A DNA stretch of 64,000 nt from Chania multitudinisentens RB-25 (GCF_000520015.2 NZ_CP007044.2:5146001-5210000); one strand, 5' to 3'. Shown: positions 52,713-61,519, counted from the first letter of the stretch. A program made the numbers and translations. The notes: generated by a model not told the origin, from the letters alone.

Positions 52713-54185
52713 TTACCAATAACCCAGCCACTTCCACCACACACCGCCGATCACCATCCAGATCAGCAGGTTGACCACGCTCATCACAAAACCGGTTTTC
52801 CACCATTCCCCCAGCGTTGCGTAACCGGAGCCAAAGATAATCGGCGCAGTGCCAGTGGCGTAATGGGTTAAGGACATCATCAGTGAGGAAGAAAACGCCA
52901 GAATCAGGCCGAGCAGAGCAGGCGGTGCACCCAGCGCAATACCGGCGGCAAAGAATGCGGCAAACATGGCGGTAACGTGCGCGGTGGTGCTGGCAAAGAA
53001 ATAGTGTGAATACAGGTAGATCAGCGTCAGCAGTATGGTCCCGCCGATCCAGCTCATCCCCATATTATCAATGCCCGTTCCTACGGTTTTCGACAACCAA
53101 CCAATCAACCCAAGTTTGCCCAGGAAGGTCGCCATCATCACCAATGCGGCAAACCACACTACCGTATCCCAAGCTCCTTTGTGTTTCAGCACGTCATCCC
53201 AGCTCAATACGCCCGTCGCCAATAAGATAGCCAAACCGATCAATGCGGCGGTCGTCGGATTCACCGCCAGTTCCGGGCCAAAGATCATGGCTGGAACTCC
53301 AGCCCACAAGATCAGCAACAGGGCAAACACCCCCAGCGTGATTTTCTCTGCCAGCGTCACCACCCCGAGCGCTTCCAGTTTTTCCTGCGCGAAACGAGGC
53401 GCATCCGGGGTGCTTTTAATTTCCGGCGGGTACAGCAGATAGACCACCAGCGGCATTACCACCAACGAACAGATCGCGGGAACCAGCGCGGCGATCGCCC
53501 ACATTGACCACGTAAGCTCAAACTCAGAACCAGCGCCTTTAGCGATTAAATTAACCACCAGCGGGTTAGGTGCGGTTGCCGTGATAAACATGGCAGACGT
53601 GATCGGGTTGATATTGTAGTTCACCAGCGCAAGATAGCGGCCAATGGTACTGGAGGTATTCAACTCAGGCTTTGAGCCAAAACTGTCAGCGATCGACTTC
53701 ATGATCGGGTGAATAATCCCGCCGCCACGCGCGGTATTACTCGGCGTCACCGGGGCCAGTACGGTTTCTGCCATGGTCAACGCATAGGCAATCCCCAACG
53801 TCTTCTTGCCGAACAGCGAAATAAAGTAGTAGCCAATACGCGCGCCTAACCCGGTTTTATTCAGGCTGAGGGAGATCATGATGGCAAAGCCGATCAGCCA
53901 GATCAGTTGGTTAGAAAAGCCACTGAGTGCATCATCCAGTGCAGCAGCCGGTTTGCCAGGATTGGTGACCCCGGTCAATGCCACCAGTGCGATAGCAATA
54001 ATGGAAACCGCACCGATCGGCATCGCCTTGCCAATGATGGCAACAATAGTACCGATAAACAGCGCCAGTAAATGCCAGGCATTAGGAGCAACCCCTTCCG
54101 GCACAGGAATGACGAACCAGATAATCAGAGCAACAATAATGGCAATCAGTGAAGGGACAGGCTTAAGCGGCGTTAATTTATCCAT
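52713..54185 (-). CDS. DASS-family anion:Na+ symporter or antiporter (CitT/YflS-like)
   Basis: A 490-residue inner membrane carrier of the divalent anion:Na+ symporter family, related in layout to CitT and TtdT but of unknown substrate (dicarboxylate or tricarboxylate by family). It has about 12 membrane segments. Signature pairs: LAPVTPSNTARGGGIIHPI near 145 with the SNT motif, and SSLMMSLTHYATGTAPIIFGSGY near 432. DEA-like N-terminus MDKLTPLKPVPSLIAIIVAL. It is a single gene convergent with leuD, with 144 bp upstream for a promoter. No two-component regulator of the DcuSR or CitAB type is near. Confidence 0.88.
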   Translation of the reverse strand: MDKLTPLKPVPSLIAIIVALIIWFVIPVPEGVAPNAWHLLALFIGTIVAIIGKAMPIGAVSIIAIALVALTGVTNPGKPAAALDDALSGFSNQLIWLIGFAIMISLSLNKTGLGARIGYYFISLFGKKTLGIAYALTMAETVLAPVTPSNTARGGGIIHPIMKSIADSFGSKPELNTSSTIGRYLALVNYNINPITSAMFITATAPNPLVVNLIAKGAGSEFELTWSMWAIAALVPAICSLVVMPLVVYLLYPPEIKSTPDAPRFAQEKLEALGVVTLAEKITLGVFALLLILWAGVPAMIFGPELAVNPTTAALIGLAILLATGVLSWDDVLKHKGAWDTVVWFAALVMMATFLGKLGLIGWLSKTVGTGIDNMGMSWIGGTILLTLIYLYSHYFFASTTAHVTAMFAAFFAAGIALGAPPALLGLILAFSSSLMMSLTHYATGTAPIIFGSGYATLGEWWKTGFVMSVVNLLIWMVIGGVWWKWLGYW

Positions 54186-54329
54186 GAAATACCCACTTTT
54201 ATCAACAGGAGCAGCATCTCAGCAACAAGACAGATAAAGAATGCGAAACTCGCACTCTAAGTTTGCTTATCTTAGAGAATAGGAAACAATCTTATCAATG
54301 AGTTGTATCAAATAAGCCTGTGTTCCACA

Positions 54330-55517
54330 TCACACTTCCCGCACTCTGGCACACATCCAAAGCGCCAGCATCGCTAATAAAGTTATCAACCAATAAACAG
54401 CGTAATGTCCAAAATTCTCAACCAATGCACCTTGTAATATCCCCGCCAGGATCACCCCGGTGGAAATACTGTTGGTAAACATGGTCGTGGCCGCTCCCGG
54501 CCGCCCCGGCATCAATTCCTGAAAATACAGCATACCGATCCCGGCAATAATGCCGATGAAGACAGCATTGAACAGCTGCAACACCATCAATGCGGCCTTG
54601 AACTTGAACAAGGCCAACCCGGCATAGAACAACACGCCTGCGGCGACCGCAAACAGCATCATGTTACGTTTGCCGAAACGTTTGACGTAATAACCCGCTA
54701 ACAGCATCGCTGGGATTTCCAACCCCGCGGCAGTGCCCATCAACAAACCCGCCAGCCGTTCCGGTAGACCAAGGTCGGCGGTGATATACAGCGGCATATC
54801 GATGATATACATGGTGTTGCAGGTCCACATCAGCATTGAAGCCAAAAATAACAGACGCACATCAGGGTCGCGCCAGGCACTGATAGGGGCGATTGGGGGG
54901 GAATCCACACTGATTTCAACCTGCGCTCGCGGTACTGAAGGCAGTATCAGCCACACCAACAATGCGCTGATAACAAAAATCGCCGCCGCAACCAGAAACA
55001 TGACGGTAAAACCGTAATTCAGCGCCAACATGAACGATAACGGTGGGCCAATTACCCAAGCTAATGAAAGCTGGGCACGCATGACTGAACTGAACATCAC
55101 CACTTCACGGGCTGAATGATCGGCATATTCACGTGCCAGCGCAAAAATCTGCGGCATGGCCGTATTGGCTATCGCCGCCAACAGAACACCGGCGGTAATC
55201 AGCGTTAAATAATCACGGTTGAATGCAAACAGCAGGCTATTGCCCACCGCCATCAGGCAACACAACAGGATCAGCCTGCGCCTATCACCCTGCGTATCTG
55301 AACGTTTCGCCAGCAGAAAACTAACGATAATCCCGGCAACGGCATTCAGGGTATAAAACAGCCCAACCCATAATGGGCGAACTTTCACCTCGGTGGTAAG
55401 AAATAAACTCAGCGTAGGCGCCTGTAACGCACCAGCAATACCAGAAAGAAAGGCAACGATCAGAAAAGCAGCAAAAACGGGATTGAAACGGCGTGGCAGC
55501 CAGCGTTTGAAATTCAT
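54330..55517 (-). CDS. setA: Sugar efflux transporter SetA (MFS)
   Basis: SetA is a 12-segment major facilitator that exports glucose, lactose and analogues, helping in phosphosugar stress. The product has 395 residues (E. coli 392). SetA-like stretches: GIAGALQAPTLSLFL near 25, LAKRSDTQGDRRRLI near 66, FALAREYADHSAREVVMFSS near 118, MWTCNTMYIIDMPLYI near 232, LMGTAAGLEIPAMLLAGYYV near 257. These are closer to SetA than SetB. The start is the ATG of MNFKRWLPRRF; the reading frame is open 83 codons further, but that part is the 3' half of the sgrS RNA. sgrS lies directly upstream in the same direction, so read-through past its terminator could help express setA. Confidence 0.94.
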   Translation of the reverse strand: MNFKRWLPRRFNPVFAAFLIVAFLSGIAGALQAPTLSLFLTTEVKVRPLWVGLFYTLNAVAGIIVSFLLAKRSDTQGDRRRLILLCCLMAVGNSLLFAFNRDYLTLITAGVLLAAIANTAMPQIFALAREYADHSAREVVMFSSVMRAQLSLAWVIGPPLSFMLALNYGFTVMFLVAAAIFVISALLVWLILPSVPRAQVEISVDSPPIAPISAWRDPDVRLLFLASMLMWTCNTMYIIDMPLYITADLGLPERLAGLLMGTAAGLEIPAMLLAGYYVKRFGKRNMMLFAVAAGVLFYAGLALFKFKAALMVLQLFNAVFIGIIAGIGMLYFQELMPGRPGAATTMFTNSISTGVILAGILQGALVENFGHYAVYWLITLLAMLALWMCARVREV

Positions 55518-55708
55518 ACCTGCGTCCCTGACCAGAAAATAAAGAAACCGACACCCAAGCTGCTGCAAGATACAGGTAGGCGGCAGCTGAGTGACAAATC
55601 TGCTTGCAGCAGCCCGAGGGGGTGGCCAAGTCACACAGCCCCCTGCGCCTTGAAGGGCAACGGAGTATGCTACAGAAGGAAAATTACAGAATAAAGCAGC
55701 GTCGCAGA

Positions 55709-55979
55709 TAAAAATACCAGTGGGTTGCCCCACTGGCTGGTGAAAAGCACCATTACTCAGAAACACTTTTACGATGAGCGTTAGATACGCTCACGGTATT
55801 GTTTGTCGCTTAGCGTATTGATATCCCACTGGGTCAAATGAGCCAGCATCTCCAACCGCGCCTGTTGCGGAATCACCTTCAACCAGTCAACCTTCTGGCA
55901 TTGAATCGCCGTAAAATAACGCTGATAAAACTGTTTCGCCAAGAGAGCCTTCATTAACTGTCCCTCCGCACTTTTGCCT
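55709..55979 (-). ncRNA. sgrS: Small RNA SgrS (phosphosugar stress, ptsG mRNA regulator)
   Basis: SgrS base-pairs with ptsG and other sugar transporter mRNAs with Hfq and triggers their decay during glucose-phosphate stress. The 3' region is recognisable: GTGTTTCTGAGTAATGG (55750-55766) against E. coli GTGTGACTGAGTATTGG, 14 of 17 identical, the ptsG-pairing seed. It is followed by a short hairpin (GGTG, CACC arms) and an intrinsic terminator, CCAGTGGG and CCCACTGG arms (55717-55736), then TATTTTTAT. The 5' end is inferred from a GATAAT -10 box at 55986-55991; a good -35 is absent, as expected for an SgrR-activated promoter. About 270 nt, longer than E. coli SgrS (227) because of its longer sgrT. 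Divergent from sgrR. Confidence 0.88.
55781..55954 (-). CDS. sgrT: SgrT, small inhibitor of glucose uptake encoded in SgrS
   Basis: SgrT is a small protein encoded by SgrS that blocks PtsG (EIICB-Glc) activity. The reading frame gives 57 residues (E. coli 43). KQFYQRYFTA at residues 7-16 matches E. coli RQFYQHYFTA; VDWLKVIPQQARLEMLAHLTQWD at 22-44 aligns with the E. coli region containing PQRLTMLEGLMQWD. The N-terminus (MKALLA) and C-terminus (INTLSDKQYRERI) are extensions. GGAGGGAC ribosome binding site 9-10 bases upstream. The stop lies 14 bases before the pairing seed. Confidence 0.88.
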   Translation of the reverse strand: MKALLAKQFYQRYFTAIQCQKVDWLKVIPQQARLEMLAHLTQWDINTLSDKQYRERI

Positions 55980-56046
55980 ACAACAATTATCGGCGTAATA
56001 TAGGGAAAGATAAATTGACAGATTGATGCCGGAGAGTTCCTCTTTT

Positions 56047-57708
56047 ATGCCTACCTCGCGCTTACAACAACAGTTTATCCGCCTGTGGCAGTGCTACCGC
56101 GGCCAGCCAACTGAAACCACGCTGCAAGAACTGGCAGAAGTGCTCAATTGCTCGCGCCGACATGTGCGTTCCTTGCTGGGTGCCATGCAGCGGCAAGGTT
56201 GGTTAGCCTGGCAAGCCGAGGCCGGGCGCGGCAAGCGTTCACAGCTCAGTTTCCATTACACCGGCCTGGCACTTCAGCAGCAGCGCGCGGAAGAGCTGCT
56301 GGAGCAGGATAAAATCGACCAGTTGGTGCAGTTGGTCGGCGACAAAAATGCCGTGCGCCAAATGCTGCTGGCTCAGTTGGGGCGCAGCTTTCGCCAGGGT
56401 AAACATATCCTGCGCGTGCTCTACTACCGCCAACTTTATAATTTACTACCCGGCTCGGCGTTACGCCGCTCGGAAACCCATCTGGCCCGGCAGATTTTCA
56501 ACGGCCTGACCCGCATAAATGAGGAAAACGGGGAACTCGAATCCGATCTTTCACATCACTGGCAAACAATAACTCCTTTGCACTGGCGCTTTTATCTGCG
56601 CCCGGCAATTCGCTTCCATCATGGCCGCGAATTGGAAATGGAAGACGTAATTCATTCATTGAATCGGTTGATCCCACAACCCTTGTTTTCTCATATCAAC
56701 ACCATCACATCACCTACGCCTTATGTGATCGACGTCCACCTGCATAGCCCGGATTATTGGCTGCCCTGGTTGCTGGGCAGCGTACATGCCATGATCCTGC
56801 CGCGCGAATGGCAGAGCCTGCCGGATTTTGCCCGCCACCCCATCGGCACCGGGCCTTACAGCGTGGTACACAATCACCGCAGTCAGATGAAAATTCATGC
56901 TTTTGATGATTACTTTGGTTATCGCGCGTTGATTGACGAGGTCAATATCTGGGTGCTGCCAGAAGTCACCGAAGAGCTGGTTTATTCTGGTGTGCAGTTG
57001 CAAGGGGATGAGACCGGTAACAACGAACTGGAAAGCCGCCTTGAGGAAGGCTGCTATTTTCTGTTGTTTGATCAGCGCTCAGCGCTGGCAAGCAATCCGG
57101 CAATCCGCAGTTGGTTAAGTGAACTGATCAATCCTATCGCGCTGTTGAGCCACGCTGGGCCGGTCTATCAACGTTATTGGGCTCCAGCCTACGGCATCCT
57201 GCCACGCTGGTTGCATAACCGTACAGTGGAGCAACACCCCAAGCCTGCAGGCTTAAGCGAACTGACGCTGACTTTTTACAACCAGCATTCGGAATTCCAT
57301 GCCATCCAGCAAGCCATCGAACCTTTGCTGGCCCTACATGGCATCACGCTGAATGTGCAAACCGTCAACTACGATGATTGGCATAAAGGCGCAGCGGCCA
57401 GCGATTTGTGGCTCGGCAGTGCCAATTTCACACTGCCACTGGAATTCTCTCTGTTTGCCACACTGTATGAAACGCCGTTAATTCAGCACTGCCTGAGTGA
57501 GGATATCGCCCAGGATGCCGCACTGTGGCGCGATAACCGGCTGCCGTTGGCTGAATTTTGCCAACGTCTGGTCAGCAGCCACCAGCTACACCCGTTGTTC
57601 CATCACTGGCTACAACTGCATGGCCAGCGCACCATGCGCGGGGTACGCATGAACACTCTTGGGTGGTTCGATTTTAAATCAGCCTGGTTTGCCCCGCCGG
57701 AGGCATAA
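56047..57708 (+). CDS. sgrR: Transcriptional regulator SgrR
   Basis: SgrR activates sgrS when sugar phosphates build up. The product has 553 residues (E. coli 551). Winged-helix DNA-binding domain at the N-terminus (LQELAEVLNCSRRHVRSLLGAMQRQGW near 30-56, then GRGKRSQL). Middle and C-terminal parts form a solute-binding-protein fold (LRRSETHLARQIFNGLTRINEENGELESDL near 140, FARHPIGTGPYSVV near 270, and a strongly conserved end MNTLGWFDFKSAWFAPP). I use the ATG at 56047 (MPTSRLQQQFIRLWQ, as in E. coli); an ATG eight codons upstream is possible. Divergent from sgrS, upstream of thiBPQ. Confidence 0.95.
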   Translation: MPTSRLQQQFIRLWQCYRGQPTETTLQELAEVLNCSRRHVRSLLGAMQRQGWLAWQAEAGRGKRSQLSFHYTGLALQQQRAEELLEQDKIDQLVQLVGDKNAVRQMLLAQLGRSFRQGKHILRVLYYRQLYNLLPGSALRRSETHLARQIFNGLTRINEENGELESDLSHHWQTITPLHWRFYLRPAIRFHHGRELEMEDVIHSLNRLIPQPLFSHINTITSPTPYVIDVHLHSPDYWLPWLLGSVHAMILPREWQSLPDFARHPIGTGPYSVVHNHRSQMKIHAFDDYFGYRALIDEVNIWVLPEVTEELVYSGVQLQGDETGNNELESRLEEGCYFLLFDQRSALASNPAIRSWLSELINPIALLSHAGPVYQRYWAPAYGILPRWLHNRTVEQHPKPAGLSELTLTFYNQHSEFHAIQQAIEPLLALHGITLNVQTVNYDDWHKGAAASDLWLGSANFTLPLEFSLFATLYETPLIQHCLSEDIAQDAALWRDNRLPLAEFCQRLVSSHQLHPLFHHWLQLHGQRTMRGVRMNTLGWFDFKSAWFAPPEA

Positions 57709-57749
57709 GCCTCTTTCACCGCTGCACGTTAATCTCTACAATAGCGCCG

Positions 57750-57966
57750 TCTCAACGGGGTGCGGAAAATAACGAACGTTGCATAAAAACGCAGCGAGCC
57801 GTGTTCAGGCGACGGCGGCCAGCGCACAGCAACCGGGGTGTACTTAAGTACATGAGGATTGCGAGCACTGCCCAACGTCGGATCAACACGAGCGCAGCAC
57901 GTTTTTTTCCGCTGAGAGCACACCCGTCGAACCTGATCCGGTCAATACCGGCGGAGGGATTTGAGT
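57750..57966 (+). promoter_or_regulatory. TPP riboswitch (THI element) of thiBPQ with an enlarged P3 arm
   Basis: All aptamer parts are present. P1: CTCAA (57751-57755) with TTGAG (57961-57965). P2: CGGGGTG with CACCCG (57921-57926). P3 base: CGG (57763-57765) with CCG (57909-57911). The conserved CTGAGA follows at 57912-57917, then the pyrophosphate-sensor arm GTCGAACCTGATCCGGT with AATACCGGCGGAGGGAT. Between the P3 strands lie about 143 bp of extra sequence, mostly a palindromic repeat. Downstream a hairpin TATCCCC (57978-57984) with GGGGATA (58001-58007) belongs to the expression platform; the thiB ribosome binding site GGAG is at 58041. TPP binding should reduce thiBPQ expression. Confidence 0.92.
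57784..57907. repeat. 124-bp imperfect palindrome inside the riboswitch P3 loop
   Basis: Centred on the perfect 14-bp palindrome TGTACTTAAGTACA (57839-57852). The two arms align over their length: AAAAACG, CGTGTT, CGACG, CAG-GC and CAA-C blocks recur in the same order on the left arm and on the reverse complement of the right arm. I recall similar elements between genes of related enterobacteria. It would fold as a long stem extending P3. Confidence 0.7.
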
Positions 57967-58050
57967 ACCGCGTCGCTTATCCCCGATAAATTTCGATGGT
58001 GGGGATACCGCCCTCAGATACCTTTGCCCCTTAAATTTCAGGAGTGCAAA

Positions 58051-59037
58051 GTGGTCAAAAAATACCTGCCCTGCTTATTGCTATTGGCTGCCACGCCAGT
58101 GCTGGCCAAGCCAACACTAACGATTTATACCTACGATTCTTTCGCCGCCGACTGGGGCCCAGGCCCGGCGATTAAAAAAGCCTTTGAAGCCGATTGTGAC
58201 TGCGAATTGAAATTCGTGGCGCTGGAAGACGGTGTTTCACTGCTCAACCGCGTGCGGATGGAAGGCAAGAACAGCGCCGCCGATATCGTCTTGGGGTTGG
58301 ATAACAACCTGCTGCAAGCAGCAAAGCAAACCGGCCTGTTCGCTGCCAGCCAGGTTGATACTCGTCAGTTGACCGTACCGGGCGGCTGGCAGGACAACAC
58401 CTTCGTGCCTTACGATTACGGTTACTTCGCTTTTGTTTACAACCGAGACAAACTGAAAAACCCGCCCAAAAGCCTGAAAGAACTGGTTAGCAGCGATCAA
58501 CCCTGGAAAATCATTTATCAGGACCCGCGCACCAGCACCCCGGGGCTAGGCCTGTTGCTGTGGATGCAGAAAGTGTATGGCGACCAGGCAGCGGAAGCCT
58601 GGCAGCAGTTGGCGAAAAAAACGGTGACCGTCACCAAAGGCTGGAGTGAGGCCTATGGTTTATTCCTGAAAGGCGAAAGCGATCTGGTGCTCAGCTATAC
58701 CACTTCCCCAGCTTACCACCTGATTGAAGAGAAAAAAGACAACTACGCGGCCGCTAACTTCAGTGAAGGCCATTATTTGCAGGTAGAAGTGGCCGGTAAA
58801 CTGAAGGCCAGCAAAAACCCTGAACTGGCCGAACGCTTTATGCAGTTTATGGTCACTCCGGCGTTCCAGAATACCATTCCTACCGGCAACTGGATGTATC
58901 CGGTGATTAAAACCACACTGCCAGCAGGTTTTGAGCAGATGACCGTACCGCAAACGGCGCTGCAATTCAGTTCTGAAGATGTTGCCAAACAGCGTAGCCA
59001 GTGGGTCCAGGCATGGCAAAACGCCGTCAGCCACTGA
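58051..59037 (+). CDS. thiB: Periplasmic thiamine-binding protein
   Basis: ThiB (TbpA) binds thiamine, thiamine phosphate and TPP in the periplasm for the ThiPQ importer. The product has 328 residues (E. coli 327). The start is GTG (MVKKYLPCLLLLAATPVLAK, signal peptide cleaved after VLA) behind GGAG; the open frame extends upstream through the riboswitch platform but is not family-like. Binding-fold elements: LTIYTYDSFAADWGPGPAIKKAFE, ADIVLGLDNNLL, PYDYGYFAFVYN, and YTTSPAYHLIEEKKDNY. The 3' end overlaps thiP by 25 bases. Confidence 0.96.
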   Translation: MVKKYLPCLLLLAATPVLAKPTLTIYTYDSFAADWGPGPAIKKAFEADCDCELKFVALEDGVSLLNRVRMEGKNSAADIVLGLDNNLLQAAKQTGLFAASQVDTRQLTVPGGWQDNTFVPYDYGYFAFVYNRDKLKNPPKSLKELVSSDQPWKIIYQDPRTSTPGLGLLLWMQKVYGDQAAEAWQQLAKKTVTVTKGWSEAYGLFLKGESDLVLSYTTSPAYHLIEEKKDNYAAANFSEGHYLQVEVAGKLKASKNPELAERFMQFMVTPAFQNTIPTGNWMYPVIKTTLPAGFEQMTVPQTALQFSSEDVAKQRSQWVQAWQNAVSH

Positions 59038-60626
59038 TCCCACACTGGTTATGGCCGGGTCTGATCGCCGCTGGCCTGATTGGGCTAATTGCTCTGTTGG
59101 CGCTGGGCTCCTTATGGCAGCACGCCCCCGGCAGCGATTGGCGCAGCTTGTGGCAAGACCGCTATCTGTGGCACGTGGTGCGTTTTACCTTTTGGCAAGC
59201 GCTGCTGTCGGCACTGATTTCCGTGCTACCCGCCATCCCGCTGGCTCAAGCACTTTATCGGCGGCGCTTCCCTGGCCGCAATCTGCTGCTGCGCCTGTGC
59301 GCCATGACCTTGGTGTTGCCAGTGCTGGTGGCCGTTTTCGGTATTCTTAGCGTCTACGGGAAACAAGGCTGGTTGGCAGCGCTGTGCGGCTGGTTGGGAA
59401 TAGATTACCGTTTTTCTCCCTACGGTCTGCAAGGCATTCTGCTGGCGCATCTGTTCTTTAATCTGCCGCTGGCGACGCGTTTGCTGTTACAAGCGCTGGA
59501 AAATATTCCCACGGAACAGCGCCAGTTGGCCGCACAGCTGGGGATGAATAGCAGGCAACAGTTTCGCTTTGTGGAATGGCCTGCGCTACGCCGCCAGAGC
59601 CTGCCCTGCGGTGCTTTGATCTTTATGCTGTGTTTCGCCAGCTTTGCCACCGTACTGTCCCTCGGCGGTGGGCCGCAGGCCACCACCATTGAGCTGGCTA
59701 TCTATCAGGCATTGAGCTACGACTACGATCTCAGCCGTGCCGCACTATTGGCGCTGATCCAACTGACCTGCTGCCTCGGGTTGGTCGTGCTCAGCCAACG
59801 TTTGAATCAGGCATTGCCGGTGGGCCACACCCATGCGCAAATCTGGCACAACCCGGAAGACAGCCGCTGGCGGCGCATCCGCGATACATTGCTGATTAGC
59901 GCCGCTCTGCTCTTGTTATTACCCCCACTGCTGGCGGTGATGATTGACGGGGCCAACCAAACCCTCGTTACCGTGCTGCAACAACCCGTCCTGTGGCAAG
60001 CGCTGTTTACCTCATTGCGCATTGCGCTCGGTGCTGGTCTATTGTGCGTGGTGCTGACCATGATGCTGCTGTGGAGCAGCCGGGAATTGAAACTGCGGCA
60101 GCGCCCCACCCAGGGCCACCTGCTGGAACTGAGCGGTATGACGATCCTCGCCATGCCGGGCATTGTGCTGGCAACCGGCTTTTTCCTGCTACTGAGCGAT
60201 ACCACCGGATTACCACAATCCCCTTACGCACTGGTGATCCTCACCAACGCCTTGATGGCCGTGCCTTACGCACTGAAGGTGCTGGAAAACCCGATGCGCG
60301 ATCTGGCCGAGCGCTATAATCCGTTGTGCCTGTCGCTGGATATACACGGCTGGCAGCGTTTGCGCTGGATTGAGTTGAAAGCGCTGCAACGCCCGCTAGC
60401 TCAAGCATTGGCATTTGCCTGTGTGCTATCGATTGGCGATTTCGGCGTGGTGGCCCTGTTCGGCAACGAGCAATTCCGTACCCTGCCTTTTTACCTGTAT
60501 CAGCAGATTGGCTCCTACCGCAGCAATGATGGCGCAGTCACCGCCGCATTGCTGCTGTTACTGTGTTTTCTGCTGTTTACCCTGATTGAACGTTTACCGG
60601 GCCGCTACGCGAATGCTAACGCTTGA
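59013..60626 (+). CDS. thiP: Thiamine ABC transporter permease
   Basis: ThiP is the inner membrane permease, a fused double protein with about 12 segments. The product has 537 residues (E. coli 536). Two EAA-type loops bind ThiQ: AAQLGMNSRQQFRFVEWPALRRQ near 178 and SLDIHGWQRLRWIELKALQRPLAQ near 448. Family stretches: FASFATVLSLGGGPQATTIELAIYQALSYDYD near 215 and LSIGDFGVVALFGNEQFRTLPFYLYQQIGSYR near 475. The ATG at 59013 (MAKRRQPLIPHW) lies inside the end of thiB. Confidence 0.96.
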   Translation: MAKRRQPLIPHWLWPGLIAAGLIGLIALLALGSLWQHAPGSDWRSLWQDRYLWHVVRFTFWQALLSALISVLPAIPLAQALYRRRFPGRNLLLRLCAMTLVLPVLVAVFGILSVYGKQGWLAALCGWLGIDYRFSPYGLQGILLAHLFFNLPLATRLLLQALENIPTEQRQLAAQLGMNSRQQFRFVEWPALRRQSLPCGALIFMLCFASFATVLSLGGGPQATTIELAIYQALSYDYDLSRAALLALIQLTCCLGLVVLSQRLNQALPVGHTHAQIWHNPEDSRWRRIRDTLLISAALLLLLPPLLAVMIDGANQTLVTVLQQPVLWQALFTSLRIALGAGLLCVVLTMMLLWSSRELKLRQRPTQGHLLELSGMTILAMPGIVLATGFFLLLSDTTGLPQSPYALVILTNALMAVPYALKVLENPMRDLAERYNPLCLSLDIHGWQRLRWIELKALQRPLAQALAFACVLSIGDFGVVALFGNEQFRTLPFYLYQQIGSYRSNDGAVTAALLLLLCFLLFTLIERLPGRYANANA

Positions 60627-61317
60627 AAGACTGACTTACCTGTATGAACACCTGCCGATGCGGTTTGATCTGCGTATCCAACCGGGCGAGCATGTCGCGG
60701 TTTTGGGGCCAAGCGGCGCAGGTAAAAGCACCCTGCTCAGCCTGATTGCCGGTTTTCTCCCGGCGGCCAGCGGCAAACTTCTGCTGAACGGCAGCGATCA
60801 CACCGCGACGCCCCCCGCCAAACGCCCGGTTTCCATGCTGTTTCAGGAAAATAACCTGTTTGCCCACCTGACGGTGGCGCAAAATATCGGTTTAGGGCTG
60901 CACCCCGGCCTGCACCTAAATGCGCCTCAGCAACAGCAGTTGGCGCAAATCGCCCAGCAGGTGGGGCTGGAAGAACACCTGCAACGCCTGCCTGCACAGC
61001 TTTCCGGTGGGCAACGCCAACGTACCGCGCTGGCGCGCTGCCTGGTTCGCCAACAACCGATTCTGCTGCTTGATGAACCGTTTTCCGCGCTCGATCCGGC
61101 CCTGCGCAAAGAGATGCTGCAATTACTGCAACAAGTATGCGCTCTACGCCAGCTCACACTGTTAATGGTTTCGCACAATCTTGACGATGCCATCGGTATC
61201 GCCCCCCGCACCTTGTTGGTAGTAGATGGCCGCATCTACTACGATGGCCCAACTCAAGCCTTGATAGAGGGAACCGCTCCAGAAGCATACATCTTGGGCA
61301 TTTCGCCAAAATCGTGA
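60613..61317 (+). CDS. thiQ: Thiamine ABC transporter ATPase
   Basis: ThiQ hydrolyses ATP to drive thiamine uptake. The product has 234 residues (E. coli 232). Walker A GPSGAGKST near 32-40; Q loop MLFQENNLFAHLT near 77; signature LSGGQRQRTALARCL near 131; Walker B ILLLDEPFSALDPALR near 150; H loop MVSHNLDDA near 187. The ATG at 60613 lies 14 bases inside thiP. The ilvB leader follows 103 bp later with no clear terminator between. Confidence 0.97.
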   Translation: MLTLERLTYLYEHLPMRFDLRIQPGEHVAVLGPSGAGKSTLLSLIAGFLPAASGKLLLNGSDHTATPPAKRPVSMLFQENNLFAHLTVAQNIGLGLHPGLHLNAPQQQQLAQIAQQVGLEEHLQRLPAQLSGGQRQRTALARCLVRQQPILLLDEPFSALDPALRKEMLQLLQQVCALRQLTLLMVSHNLDDAIGIAPRTLLVVDGRIYYDGPTQALIEGTAPEAYILGISPKS

Positions 61318-61420
61318 TCCAGGACGCGTTTTTTATGCTGAATCAATAAACCTGTTGTGTGAGTTTTACGCCTGTGGTTTTATAAAACTCTGTTTTTTAC
61401 TACTGATGATAAGGTTCCCT

Positions 61421-61519
61421 GTGATCGCATCCTCGCTGACTTCGACCCTACTAATTACCGCGCTACCAGCCGCGGTGGTCGTCGTGCGTGTGGTGGTCGT
61501 CGTCGGCAGTGCGCCGTAG
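61421..61519 (+). CDS. ivbL: ilvBN operon leader peptide
   Basis: A 32-residue leader, exactly the E. coli length. The C-terminal half is AAVVVVRVVVVVGSAP against E. coli AAVVVVRVVVVVGNAP: nine valines, with leucines before them. It allows attenuation by valyl- and leucyl-tRNA supply. The start is GTG behind TAAGG; an in-frame ATG at 61406 (five codons upstream) is an alternative. A TATAAA box lies at 61381-61386; its -35 is weak, and the TGTGA at 61358-61362 could be half of a CRP site (E. coli ilvB is CRP-activated), which is speculative. Confidence 0.95.
   Translation: MIASSLTSTLLITALPAAVVVVRVVVVVGSAP

Noticed and set aside
55518..55766. Longer N-terminus for setA (83 extra codons)
   Set aside because: The extra codons are the sgrS seed and terminator read as protein; SetA family proteins start at MNFKRW-like positions.
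61421..61519. Valine codon run as a simple-sequence repeat
   Set aside because: It is the control region of the ivbL leader peptide, matching E. coli almost residue for residue.
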